Below, piece by piece: positions 42,403-50,755 of a DNA stretch of 64,000 bases (position 1 is its first letter; every line of letters begins with the position of its first letter). This stretch comes from PALSA-188 sp050746185 (lineage in GTDB: Bacteria; Acidobacteriota; Terriglobia; Terriglobales; Acidobacteriaceae): positions 62,001 through 126,000 of the forward strand of contig JBOGLA010000040.1 of NCBI GenBank assembly GCA_050746185.1, read 5' to 3'. Position numbers and translations under genes: made by a program. Below the pieces are notes generated by a model that did not search any database, was not told where the DNA came from, and saw nothing but the letters and a program-made list of their open reading frames with translations.

Positions 42403-43260
42403 CTATTCCGGCGTTTTCTTTAAGATTTCTGCCGCTTGGGCAATTGTCAGGTCATCTGGCACGCGCCTGAAGTCAGCGCGCGAATATTTTTGGTGCACAC
42501 TGATGGTCTTAAAAAAAAGCGCCTTTCCGTTCATTTCCACGTTCAGCTGAGTCAGTTCCCAATACCCTAGGCTGACGGCTTGCTGCTTCACGTCGAATGT
42601 TCCGCCTTTGTCGAGGTGTCCGAGAAAGCCGCCGCCAAACTTCACCTTCTTGATCAAATGGCCCGAGATCTCCGCCAGCCGGTTCTGTTTTTGGTCCACC
42701 CAGACAGTTCCCTCCATGGCATGGAATACTTCCGCTTCATGGCTTTTCGGACGAAACCTCGGATTGGGTTTGAACTTCAGCTGGACCAGGTCACCTCGCC
42801 GCTCTCCATAGCTGAAAGTGAATGCATTGGGCAGCATCTTGAGCATTTTCTGACTGCGCGCGGTGTCCTGGCTCTCGTCTTTCCGTGCCTTTAGCATCGC
42901 CTTCCGGTTTCGTGCGAGTTGCCGATCAGATCGCTGTCGCTGTTTTTCGCTGAGTGGTTGCCCGTTGATCAGGATAGGACGCTTCAGATCGCCATCCTTG
43001 GTCTCGATGACCTCATCAACCTCCTTTTGTCCATTCTTGTGCTCTGTTTCCAGGCGGAACATCCAATGACTATCATCGTGGCTTTCAGCGCTCAATTCAT
43101 GGTCTATAACCCGCCGAATCAGCTGCTCCGGAGACGGTTGCGAGGATTGACACGTCGCCAAAACGCTCGAGACGAGCAGTTGGAGTGCGATGGCGCAGAT
43201 AGTCAGCGTCTTGAGCCGGCACCCGGTTGCTGTTCGCGTCATTGCCGAATCGGAAATCAT
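42403..43260 (-). CDS. Secreted LolA/DUF-like protein of unknown function
   Basis: About 285 residues from the ATG at 43260 (43242 also possible); longer readings would overlap the aquaporin gene. The N-terminus is a signal peptide (LKTLTICAIALQLLVSSVLATC). The mature protein has a charged helical section (LSEKQRQRSDRQLARNRKAMLKARKDE) then beta-rich segments (FHAMEGTVWVDQKQNRLAEISGHLIKKVKFGGGFLGHLDKGGTFDV). This resembles outer-membrane lipoprotein-carrier-like beta sheets; no name is secure. Probably periplasmic. It shares its upstream leader motif with the 40767-42341 gene. Confidence 0.65.
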   Translation of the reverse strand: MISDSAMTRTATGCRLKTLTICAIALQLLVSSVLATCQSSQPSPEQLIRRVIDHELSAESHDDSHWMFRLETEHKNGQKEVDEVIETKDGDLKRPILINGQPLSEKQRQRSDRQLARNRKAMLKARKDESQDTARSQKMLKMLPNAFTFSYGERRGDLVQLKFKPNPRFRPKSHEAEVFHAMEGTVWVDQKQNRLAEISGHLIKKVKFGGGFLGHLDKGGTFDVKQQAVSLGYWELTQLNVEMNGKALFFKTISVHQKYSRADFRRVPDDLTIAQAAEILKKTPE

Positions 43261-43306
43261 CCCCACCGATAGTAAAGCACGCGGAAAATCAAAGAAAGGC
43301 CGGATC

Positions 43307-44062
43307 CTACGCCGGCCCTGCGCGCCCACGCTCTGCGCTTTCGCTGGCAAGAGCTCGCTCGGCCTGTTTTGCGGTAATCGGCACATCGGGAACTTTAATA
43401 GCCGAAAATATCCCTGCCGCCAGGATGGCTCCCACAACAGGCGCGAGAATAAACAACCACAGTTGGTTGATCGCCCAGCCGCCCACAAACAGTGCAGGAC
43501 CGATGCTGCGGGCGGGATTTACTGAAGTGTTGGTGATGGGTATTCCAACCAGATGGATCAGCGTAAGGACCAGTCCGATGGCCACGCCGGCGAATCCCAC
43601 CGGAGCTTTGTTGTCAGTGGAACCCAGGACCGTAAGCACCAGAAACATAGTGAGCACCACCTCCGTCACGAAGGCGGAGAGCAGCGAATAGCCTCCCGGA
43701 GAGTGTTCTCCGAAACCATTGGCGCCGAGGCCCGCAACGCTCGGGTCATAGCCGCCGGCAGTGCCTCGCGCGATGATCAATATAAGAAATGCGGCGATGA
43801 TTGATCCCACAATCTGGGCAATAATGTACCCCGTGGCCTTGCGGGCGGCAATCTTTCGATGGAGCACCAAACCAATAGTAACGGCGGGATTGACATGACA
43901 TCCGGAAATGGGCCCTATGGTGTAAACCATCGCCAGCAGCGACAAGCCAAAAGCGAGCGCCACGCCAACGTATCCGATTTTGCCTCCCGCCAGTACCGCA
44001 CTACCCACTCCGCCAAATACCAATACGAACGTGCCAACAAGCTCGGCCATGTACTCTTTCAT
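43307..44062 (-). CDS. Aquaporin / glycerol facilitator family channel
   Basis: About 251 residues with six helices and the two NPA boxes (GCHVNPAVTIGL and NTSVNPARSIGPAL). The first half starts MKEYMAELVGTFVLVFGGVGSAVLAGG as in AqpZ. The residues around the second NPA, including the ARSIGPA arginine, favour a water channel over a glycerol facilitator, but this is a judgement by eye. It conducts water across the inner membrane. A perfect 11-bp hairpin lies upstream at 44095-44120. Confidence 0.95.
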   Translation of the reverse strand: MKEYMAELVGTFVLVFGGVGSAVLAGGKIGYVGVALAFGLSLLAMVYTIGPISGCHVNPAVTIGLVLHRKIAARKATGYIIAQIVGSIIAAFLILIIARGTAGGYDPSVAGLGANGFGEHSPGGYSLLSAFVTEVVLTMFLVLTVLGSTDNKAPVGFAGVAIGLVLTLIHLVGIPITNTSVNPARSIGPALFVGGWAINQLWLFILAPVVGAILAAGIFSAIKVPDVPITAKQAERALASESAERGRAGPA

Positions 44063-44094
44063 ACGGCCTCCTGTAAACAGAATGACTTCCCTAC

Positions 44095-44120
44095 GGGCGT
44101 GGATGACGATCCACGCCCGT
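44095..44120. repeat. Perfect 11-bp inverted repeat upstream of the aquaporin gene
   Basis: CGGGCGTGGAT (44095-44105), loop GACG, ATCCACGCCCG (44110-44120). It belongs to the same general class as the REP-like elements at 20-138 and 48438 (GGGCG/CGCCC stem with CGTCGAGAGATG arm) and lies in the gap between two minus-strand genes. No T-run follows. Confidence 0.65.
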
Positions 44121-44134
44121 CGAGAGATGTTCAG

Positions 44135-45019
44135 CTATTGAGCCGCAGCCGGTTCTTTGGGTTTCTTGGAGGCCATCCCGCCCATGTGCATTTTGGGCTT
44201 CCAGAAATCGGGATCAGCCTTTACCCACGCATCCGGCGGATAACTCATCCTCGGATTGAACTGGAACAAATTGGTTTGACTCGATTCGATCGCCGAAGAT
44301 TCCAGATCCCCAAGTTTCTTCATGCCGTCCTCGCCCATGGCTTCCGCAAACTTTTTATCATTGGCGAAAGACTCGTCAATTTCAGCGGCGGACTTCCGCG
44401 GCACAAACACGGCGTATGCGGAACCATGCTGTTGACCGAACATCATTTGATACATGGCCCAGTGGCTGCCGGGTATTTGCTCATACGCTGCTTTAACCAG
44501 CTTGACTGCTTCATTCCATTCGTGCCGGTGCCCCGGCCGCACTACGTACAGTGAAATCTCGAAATAACGCATATGAGCAATATCAACCGGAGCGTTGAGG
44601 CTCTGGTCCTCGCGGAAAACGAATATTCCGGCGTCGGTATCGCTCAAAAGCTGTCCGTCCGCATCCGCAGCACGGTCGAGGGCAGCCGAGAGCATGGCAT
44701 TCTTCTGTATTGCCTTATTGTCTTTTTCCCAGGCATCCAACGAGTCGTATCCGGTGAGAAACAGGGCGCGCGGTTTGCCCGACAGGGAATCAACCGCGAA
44801 ATAGTGCGTCGGCCATTTTGCGCGCGAAAATGCCTGCACGAACGCGCTCTCGCTCTTTTCGTGAATGGAACCCGCCTTGCCAGGCTTCACGAACTCCCGG
44901 AAGATCGAAAGTACCTTTGGCGGGGGCGTTGTTTCCGCGGTTGTTTCCTGCGCTGCGACAATGCCCGATGCCGCAATTAAAAGCGATGATCCCAACAGCA
45001 AACTCGCAAGTCTTTTCAT
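44135..45019 (-). CDS. Secreted protein of unknown function
   Basis: About 294 residues. Signal peptide (KRLASLLLGSSLLIAASGIVAAQE) and mature part with two similar alpha/beta stretches, FREFVKPGKAGSIHEKSESAFVQAFSRAKWPTHYFAVDSLSGKPRALFLTGYDSLDAWE and YFEISLYVVRPGHRHEWNEAVKLVKAAYEQ, suggesting a duplicated dimeric-barrel (ABM-like) fold. The C-terminus is rich in Lys/Pro/Met. No catalytic motif is seen. Probably periplasmic or extracellular. Confidence 0.72.
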   Translation of the reverse strand: MKRLASLLLGSSLLIAASGIVAAQETTAETTPPPKVLSIFREFVKPGKAGSIHEKSESAFVQAFSRAKWPTHYFAVDSLSGKPRALFLTGYDSLDAWEKDNKAIQKNAMLSAALDRAADADGQLLSDTDAGIFVFREDQSLNAPVDIAHMRYFEISLYVVRPGHRHEWNEAVKLVKAAYEQIPGSHWAMYQMMFGQQHGSAYAVFVPRKSAAEIDESFANDKKFAEAMGEDGMKKLGDLESSAIESSQTNLFQFNPRMSYPPDAWVKADPDFWKPKMHMGGMASKKPKEPAAAQ

Positions 45020-45376
45020 GGATGCTGACCTCCCTGGTCGAACGAAGTGAATGGACGCGATGGATTTCGGTACTCGAAGTCTTTATCTGCGTCTTGAATT
45101 CGGGCGGAGACTACCGCAGTGCCGCCGCTAAGTCAAGCGGAGTTCGGTGGTGTGTCGTGGGATTAAACCGGAGCGCCGTTTCCATAAATACGCCCCAACC
45201 CCATGTCATCCAGCCCGCCGGGGAGCATTTCCTTGCTTCGAGATGATCGGCGCTAATCCTTCCTCGCAAGCATCTTTCGGGAAGTGTGGCAGCATCGTAT
45301 CGAAATATCACCTACAAAAACGATGTTCCAACAGAACAACTGAACCGGAAACGGCAACCCAACAGGAGACGCGGCC
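45020..45376. other. Non-coding interval between divergent genes
   Basis: About 357 bases separating the divergent 44135 gene (minus) and 45377 gene (plus). It must contain both promoters, but I see no box match I would defend. The only clear signal is AGGAG at 45364-45368, the ribosome site of the 45377 gene. Confidence 0.5.
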
Positions 45377-46324
45377 ATGAATCTGCGAGTGGGGAAGTCT
45401 GGTTTTCTGTCACGAGCTTTGGAGCTTTCGCTTCTGATATTGTTTCTGGCTTCGATTCCACTGTGGGCGCAGGACAGCGGGCCGATGCTGTCGGGCGCCA
45501 TTAAAGGAACGTCGGGTGCGGCGATCACCGGAGCCAGGGTCACGGTCAAGAATCTGGCGACCGGGCAAACCTTCGAGACGCAGACAAACGCAGCGGGGGT
45601 TTACAGTGTGTCGAACGTTGCCGCGGGCGATTATGAGGTATCGGTGTCGGCAGCGGGATTCGGCAGCCAGCAAACCAAAGTAACGATAAAGGGGGCTAGT
45701 CAGACGGCGGATTTGACGCTGAGTGCGGCGCTATCGCTCCAGGACCTCGGTTTCGGCGCGGGGCAAACCAAAGGCAGCGCGGCGGAGCAGGCGCGGCTGA
45801 ACAAGCGCTCGCACATGCTGCATGTACATCAGGAACTGGGTCTAATTACGACGGCACCGTTGGTAGCAACCGTCCTGACGGGATTCATGGCCGGCGGCAA
45901 GAGCACCAGTTCGAGCACGCGGGATTTTCACGCGGCGCTAGGTTCGGCGACGGCGGGATTATACGCGGCAACCGCCTACTATGCGATCTTCGCGCCGAAG
46001 ATCCCCGGGACCAAGACGGAAGGCTCGATTCGCCTGCACAAAGCGTTAGTCTGGATCCACGGACCGGGGATGGTCTTGACGCCGATTCTGGGCGCAATGG
46101 CATTCAATCAGAAGAGCCAAGGGGAAAGAGTGCACGGGATTGCCAGCGCGCATGGTGAAGTGGCTATCGTTACGGCGGTGGCGTATGGGCTGGCGATATG
46201 GTCGGTGTGGCGGCCGAGCTCCTTTTCGCGCTCCACGCACGATGTGGCGTCGTTGTTCCATTGGCGCCATTCCACTCCGGCTGATGCATATAGCGATGGT
46301 TATGCTTCGGGTGGAAGCCAGTGA
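45377..46324 (+). CDS. Carboxypeptidase-regulatory domain fused to b561-like membrane domain
   Basis: About 315 residues. A signal peptide (LSLLILFLASIPLWAQ) leads to a beta-sandwich CarboxypepD_reg domain (about residues 40-115; SGAIKGTSGAAITGARVTVKNLATGQTFETQTNAAGVYSVSNVAAGDYEVSVSA). A four-helix membrane domain follows with histidines at helix ends (RSHMLHVHQELGL, RDFHAALG, LHKALVWIHG, RVHGIASAHGEV), reminiscent of cytochrome b561-type heme-b ligands. The ribosome site AGGAG is at 8 bases. It is followed by a YceI gene. An electron-transfer role is inferred. Confidence 0.75.
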   Translation: MNLRVGKSGFLSRALELSLLILFLASIPLWAQDSGPMLSGAIKGTSGAAITGARVTVKNLATGQTFETQTNAAGVYSVSNVAAGDYEVSVSAAGFGSQQTKVTIKGASQTADLTLSAALSLQDLGFGAGQTKGSAAEQARLNKRSHMLHVHQELGLITTAPLVATVLTGFMAGGKSTSSSTRDFHAALGSATAGLYAATAYYAIFAPKIPGTKTEGSIRLHKALVWIHGPGMVLTPILGAMAFNQKSQGERVHGIASAHGEVAIVTAVAYGLAIWSVWRPSSFSRSTHDVASLFHWRHSTPADAYSDGYASGGSQ

Positions 46325-46450
46325 GACTCTTCGTTCCCGGATATTCACCACAGAAGGGCACGGAATCGGCGGGCAATCCAGGAGAACGCATGGAACGAGA
46401 TCCCTGTCGGGTGGACTTTGCTGTTCCGCGCAACTAGAACTCGAGGATTA

Positions 46451-46990
46451 ATGCGGAAGAAGATCTGGATCGCGATTTTGTTTTTGGCGCTGCCAATGCT
46501 GGCCCTGGCAGACAGCCAGTGGAGTTTAACATCGTCGGCGCTCACCTATTCGGTCAGCCACCCATTTCACCATGTGGAAGGTGTGAGCCATGATGCGAAA
46601 GGAAAGGGCGAATGCCAAGGCCGGAACTGCGAGCTTCTGATCGCGGCGCCGGTAAAGTCGTTCGATTCAGGCGACAGTAACCGCGACCTGCATATGCTGC
46701 AAGCGACGCGGGGCGGGCAGTATCCGATGGTTGTGGTGCGAACAGAGTTTCCCGAGTCGGAGATCCATAGCGGCACGATCCACGCCGATTTGGAGGTGCA
46801 GTTTGCCGGGCAGACGGTGCACTACAAGCAGGTGCTGTTCCAGTTGACAGTGCAGGGGAACCAGGCGCATCTGAGTGGGACGGTTCCGGCAACGCTGACG
46901 GATTTCAAGATTGTGCCGCCGTCACTGCTGACCATTCCGATCAAGAATGAAATTCCAGTGCAGGTTGAGATGACATGGCAGAAAATGTGA
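46451..46990 (+). CDS. YceI family periplasmic protein
   Basis: About 179 residues from the ATG at 46451. Signal peptide (RKKIWIAILFLALPMLALAD), then a lipocalin-like YceI beta barrel: SQWSLTSSALTYSVSHPFHHVEGVS, FDSGDSNRDLHMLQAT, VRTEFPESEIHSGTIHADLEVQFAGQT. YceI proteins bind isoprenoid chains, often quinone-like, and are frequently next to cytochrome b561 genes, which fits the upstream neighbour. The C-terminus is complete. About 126 bases separate it from the 45377 gene. Confidence 0.88.
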   Translation: MRKKIWIAILFLALPMLALADSQWSLTSSALTYSVSHPFHHVEGVSHDAKGKGECQGRNCELLIAAPVKSFDSGDSNRDLHMLQATRGGQYPMVVVRTEFPESEIHSGTIHADLEVQFAGQTVHYKQVLFQLTVQGNQAHLSGTVPATLTDFKIVPPSLLTIPIKNEIPVQVEMTWQKM

Positions 46991-47234
46991 AGAAAGGGGG
47001 TCACCCTAGCTAGATTTTGACCTCTTTTAATGCCATAAGCACCGAGGACTCGCGTCCTGGGCTAAAATATTCCGCCGCTACGCGACTGGAGAATAATTTG
47101 TGCCATCGCTGTGGATCGAATCGAATTTCGTAACAGGTTCGATTTTCGACGGGTGGGATTCGTGCTGATTGCATCAAGGGGATTCCGGTAAACGGGGGCT
47201 TAGCTTTTTCCCGTTCTCATCGACTTCCGCTGTA

Positions 47235-48029
47235 TCAGTCCAACCTAACGAGAAATATCTTCGAGCGGTCAAACTTCGCATCCTGTTTTGTATCTCTGGC
47301 GATTTCCTGGGCGCGCGTCCGGTCGTCATGCAGAACTCGCACTCTCACCCACCAGTCTCCAACCGGGCTGACGAAGCTTGAAACTTTGGCCGACTGGTAG
47401 CGTCGCGAGATCCGTTCGGCTGTCTTTGCCGCGGACTCCTGCTGAGCGAAACTGCCAATCTGCACCGCCCAGCGGCCGCCGTTATCAATCGCTGCGGGTG
47501 TTTGAAGCACCTCGAGGCGAACCTCGGCCAGGCCGGCGCGCTCCACGTCTATTTTTCTTGCGGCGGCCAGCGACAGATCAATTATGCGTCCTTTAATGAA
47601 TGGACCGCGATCCGTAATCCGCACAATGGCCCAGTGGCCGGTCTTTAAATTCGTCACCCGCACGATGGATCCCAGCGGAAGCGTCCGGTGCGCCGCCGTC
47701 ATTGCATTCATGTTGTAAATCTTTCCGTCCGATCCGCGACGGTTGTGGTATGGCGGGCCGTACCAGCTCGCAATGCCCGTCTCTACCAGAACGGGCTTAG
47801 TGTCGAGCGGCACACTTAACGCTTCGACGTCATCAGCATTTTCCTCCGCTCGAATCTTTCCTATGGAAGATCGCCGGCCTGACGTGTCGGACGAAGTATT
47901 TTGCCTATTGGCAGCGGACGGCGGCGGGGCAGATGGAACGTCAACCGTTGCCACCTTGTGCCGGCCACAGCTGCTGAGAATGACTGAAAACAGCAGCGCA
48001 AAGATTAACCGCCTGGCGAGGCCTTTCAT
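47235..48029 (-). CDS. rlpA: RlpA-like septal ring lipoprotein with SPOR domain
   Basis: About 264 residues. Signal peptide with lipobox (FSVILSSCG), so an outer-membrane lipoprotein. A double-psi beta-barrel RlpA domain follows (ETGIASWYGPPYHNRRGSDGKIYNMNAMTAAHRTLPLGS, RITDRGPFIKGRIIDLSLAAA), then a C-terminal SPOR domain (WAVQIGSFAQQESAAKTAERIS) that binds denuded septal peptidoglycan. RlpA relatives cleave naked glycan strands during division. The start overlaps the stop of the 48026 gene by four bases (ATGA). Confidence 0.93.
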   Translation of the reverse strand: MKGLARRLIFALLFSVILSSCGRHKVATVDVPSAPPPSAANRQNTSSDTSGRRSSIGKIRAEENADDVEALSVPLDTKPVLVETGIASWYGPPYHNRRGSDGKIYNMNAMTAAHRTLPLGSIVRVTNLKTGHWAIVRITDRGPFIKGRIIDLSLAAARKIDVERAGLAEVRLEVLQTPAAIDNGGRWAVQIGSFAQQESAAKTAERISRRYQSAKVSSFVSPVGDWWVRVRVLHDDRTRAQEIARDTKQDAKFDRSKIFLVRLD

Positions 48030-48253
48030 CGGTTATGGGTGGGATTCTTGTCCATGTAGTCGGCCAGATTAGCGAGCTTTTGCGCCGCTGTGCGCAAAGC
48101 CCTGGTCGAATGCTGCCGGACCGCCGGCACGACTTCGTCGTTCAGATATTTGATCAGCTCGGCGGATTCCTTTTCCAAGCGGTCCGCTGCTTCGGACACT
48201 GACTTGCTTACGCGTGCTGTAGTCTCTTCCACTTTGCGGTTGAACTCTGTCAT
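48026..48253 (-). CDS. Small helical protein coupled to rlpA
   Basis: About 75 residues from the ATG at 48253. It is a long amphipathic helix with heptad-like repeats (FNRKVEETTARVSKSVSEAADRLEKESAELIKYLNDEVVPAVRQHSTRALRTAAQKLANLADYMD). No signal peptide and no known domain. It is translationally coupled to rlpA by an ATGA overlap. Possibly a cytoplasmic scaffold; the function is unknown. Confidence 0.65.
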   Translation of the reverse strand: MTEFNRKVEETTARVSKSVSEAADRLEKESAELIKYLNDEVVPAVRQHSTRALRTAAQKLANLADYMDKNPTHNR

Positions 48254-48437
48254 GAAAATCACTCGAATCCGTGGACGAAAAAAAGCCACTAGTTGTTCGC
48301 GGAGAAACGATCAAGGCCCATTATTCTCCGGCACGAACGCAGGGTCAACCTCGTGAACCGTGCCAGACACCTCGGGAAACTGCTTTACTGTGTCACAAGG
48401 ATCACGGGGGGCCGACGCTTGTCCGGGACGCGGCCAT

Positions 48438-48466
48438 GACGGGCGCGGACGCCCGTCGCTCCATCG
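48438..48466. repeat. REP-like palindrome downstream of the metalloprotease
   Basis: GACGGGCG (48438-48445), loop CGGA, CGCCCGTC (48450-48457), then GCTCCATCG. On the opposite strand this is the same unit as at 62304 and 20-46, including the CGATGGAGC outer arm. Confidence 0.7.
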
Positions 48467-48476
48467 TGATGCGTTC

Positions 48477-49484
48477 TTAGTGCCAGCGGGTGGTGAAATT
48501 GGTTTGCACGGAGGGCTGTTGCCATTCGGCGGCCCAACTCACATTGGGATCATTTACCGGCCCATCTAAAGGCTCCGCGGTGACGACATAGGTATCCGGA
48601 GGCACCCCGGTAATCAGGTAGCTGCCGTCCGGAAACGTCAGCGTCCCGATCGGCGTCTTACGGATAAGAGCGAATGCGGAAAATGGGTTCGCCGTTGTGG
48701 TCGAATCCGCGAACACATGAGCGCCAAATACTCCGGTGCTGTTGAGCGTGACCCTGCCGGAGATGCTCCCTGTAGGCACGGCGGGATTGGGATCCGGATA
48801 CAGCAACGAGATCGCGGCCACATCATCATAGCTCAGAGTTTGCAATAACGGCGGGGCAAACGGAAACATGATCGCGGATACGACCGCCGAGTGATCCAAA
48901 CCGAAAAAGTGTCCGACTTCATGCGTGGCAACGGTGCGCATGTCCTGTTGTATGCTGCCATTCGTCGGGCATGTGGTATTGCTGTCGCCGGTGGTGAAGC
49001 AAATAGGCTGGGTTGGGCTGCCCCCGGTCGTGGCATTGGGATTGAACATTATGTTGGCATTGATGATATTTCCACTGCCGTCGAACATAATTAGAGTGAT
49101 AGCGAGCGTTCCATCCTGGCTGAAGTCCACTCCGGTGCACACGAAGCAGACAAGATTTTCAGTTGTGGAAGGCCCGGTTGCTGTGGACGTTCCTGCAAAG
49201 GTAGCCGCCACGCGTGTATCCGGAGCGCCCATCCAAGTCGCGAAGGAGGATTGCATAACATTGGTTACGTCCGTTGAGGTGCCTGCGATATTCGCGCCGG
49301 CAACCATGGGATTGATAACCCAACTGGGCGTTTGCACCCAGATGGAATTCGTAAATGTCGTCCCGCTCCCTATCCCGATTGGAAGGTAAGAATGGGCGGG
49401 AACCACCATGACGAGACCTACCGCGGATAGGATCACAGATGAAGCCACCGCTATCCATTTACTCGTCTTACTCGTAGTCTTCAT
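48477..49484 (-). CDS. Secreted matrixin-like metalloprotease
   Basis: About 335 residues. An N-terminal signal anchor (SVILSAVGLVMVVPAHS) precedes a metzincin domain with HEVGHFFGLDHS, the HExxHxxxxxH zinc motif, followed by SAIMFP as the Met-turn. A C-terminal carboxypeptidase-regulatory beta-sandwich (GSISGRVTLNSTGVFGAHVFAD...TFPDGSYLITGVPPDTYVVTAEP) likely aids localisation or stability. It is M10A-like, secreted, with unknown substrates. It overlaps the upstream gene by ATGA, as the last of a three-gene operon. Confidence 0.88.
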   Translation of the reverse strand: MKTTSKTSKWIAVASSVILSAVGLVMVVPAHSYLPIGIGSGTTFTNSIWVQTPSWVINPMVAGANIAGTSTDVTNVMQSSFATWMGAPDTRVAATFAGTSTATGPSTTENLVCFVCTGVDFSQDGTLAITLIMFDGSGNIINANIMFNPNATTGGSPTQPICFTTGDSNTTCPTNGSIQQDMRTVATHEVGHFFGLDHSAVVSAIMFPFAPPLLQTLSYDDVAAISLLYPDPNPAVPTGSISGRVTLNSTGVFGAHVFADSTTTANPFSAFALIRKTPIGTLTFPDGSYLITGVPPDTYVVTAEPLDGPVNDPNVSWAAEWQQPSVQTNFTTRWH

Positions 49485-50026
49485 TGCCGCACCTTCTGAA
49501 CGCGGCTCTCGATTTCCTGCAACCGCATAGTGCTGCCGTTATAGGTCGTAACTGCGGACGCGCTGGCCCTGTAGGCGGATGTATCCGGCGCTCCGTTTGA
49601 AACCAGGCTCTCGCCAGAAGGCCCTCGATAAATCAGAAAGTTGCCCTGCATCAAACCGGTGACCACCAGGCTGCCATCGGGAATTTCGCCCGGCCGCAGA
49701 AACAACACCGCCTGCTCGCCAACTCCCCAGTGACGAACGCCGGGAACTTTTTCCGTGATTCCATCCACCGTGCCGCCAAGTTGCCGGACCACCACTGTGG
49801 GAGGGGCCTCCCCCTTCAAAGTGCGCGATACCTGAAACTTGGTATAGGTGAAAATCACAGTGTGGGCGGCATTCCATTGCGTCCAGGTCGAAATGGCGCG
49901 ACCTTCAATCACATGGCTGGAAATAGCTGTGAGGTTTTCCACTGACAACGGAATCACGGTTGTGGCGAAGCTTGCGCATGCCACTATCAAGACGCATAAA
50001 CTCAGGTAAACGGTTTTTCTCTTCAC
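49481..50026 (-). CDS. Secreted protein of the metalloprotease operon
   Basis: About 181 residues. Signal peptide (KRKTVYLSLCVLIVACASFATT), then a small beta-rich protein (LSVENLTAISSHVIEGRAISTWTQWNAAHTVIFTYTKFQVSRTLKGEAPPTVVVRQLGG; GVGEQAVLFLRPGE). No family name is recalled. Four-base overlaps with both neighbours link it to the metalloprotease and the lipoprotein. It could be an inhibitor or substrate carrier; this is a guess from context. Confidence 0.7.
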   Translation of the reverse strand: MKRKTVYLSLCVLIVACASFATTVIPLSVENLTAISSHVIEGRAISTWTQWNAAHTVIFTYTKFQVSRTLKGEAPPTVVVRQLGGTVDGITEKVPGVRHWGVGEQAVLFLRPGEIPDGSLVVTGLMQGNFLIYRGPSGESLVSNGAPDTSAYRASASAVTTYNGSTMRLQEIESRVQKVRQ

Positions 50027-50601
50027 GGGATAATCTCGATTCCACCGGTAAATGTTGTGATGTCGTTGTTGGAATTTTGCAGGATTAGAGTCCGGGCTCC
50101 GAGTGCGGCGGTGCTCGCCACGGCAATGTTGAACTGTAGCCCAGGCGTTCCATCGGTGGCGGTTACACCCTGGATATTGCTTGTGGTGATGTCGCCGCTC
50201 GGGCCGGAGAAGCTGACCTGCATGTCGCTCGTGATTCCCGGGCCAAACAGTGTTACCACGCCGCTGGCCTCGCCCTGACTCGCAGTGCCTCCGGTTGCGA
50301 ATGCGAATCCATTCGAATCTATCCCGACGGCTTGAACGTTGGGAGGAATACTTGAAACCGGAGCCACGACCGCGATGTCAGCGATTGTCGTCTGGCTTGC
50401 CTGGACTGTAATTGGAACCGCAGGTAGGATAGCGCCGCCGCCACTGCCGCCCTGTCCCAGATTTCCTCCTCCTCCGCCGTTGCTGTTTGCGCAACCTCCG
50501 CTGGCAAAAATTCCACCGGGGCAGCCCGCAGGCCCTCCGCAGCCGGTTAGAAGAGAGAGACACAAGGGCAATACAATTATGGCCCAGGTCTTTGAAGGCA
50601 T
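50023..50601 (-). CDS. Lipoprotein with TIG-like domain, first gene of the metalloprotease operon
   Basis: About 192 residues. Lipobox LLTGC after a hydrophobic start, then a glycine/serine-rich linker (GGANSNGGGGGNLGQGGSGGG) and a beta-sandwich resembling an IPT/TIG domain (VTLFGPGITSDMQVSFSGPSGDITTSNIQGVTATDG). A probable outer-membrane-anchored adhesin or scaffold. Its stop overlaps the next start by ATGA. Divergent from mutY across about 150 bases. Confidence 0.75.
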   Translation of the reverse strand: MPSKTWAIIVLPLCLSLLTGCGGPAGCPGGIFASGGCANSNGGGGGNLGQGGSGGGAILPAVPITVQASQTTIADIAVVAPVSSIPPNVQAVGIDSNGFAFATGGTASQGEASGVVTLFGPGITSDMQVSFSGPSGDITTSNIQGVTATDGTPGLQFNIAVASTAALGARTLILQNSNNDITTFTGGIEIIP

Positions 50602-50755
50602 GAATATCCTCGCTTAAATCGGGAAATGGTCCCCGATTCTTGTACAGGGAATATTTATATCGGCTCTGGTAACTCATACAAGTTACCGAGGTACCCGAAT
50701 AATCTGGCATTTGAGGAGCTCGTTCCGGCGGACGTACAATGCGAGGCTACGCACT

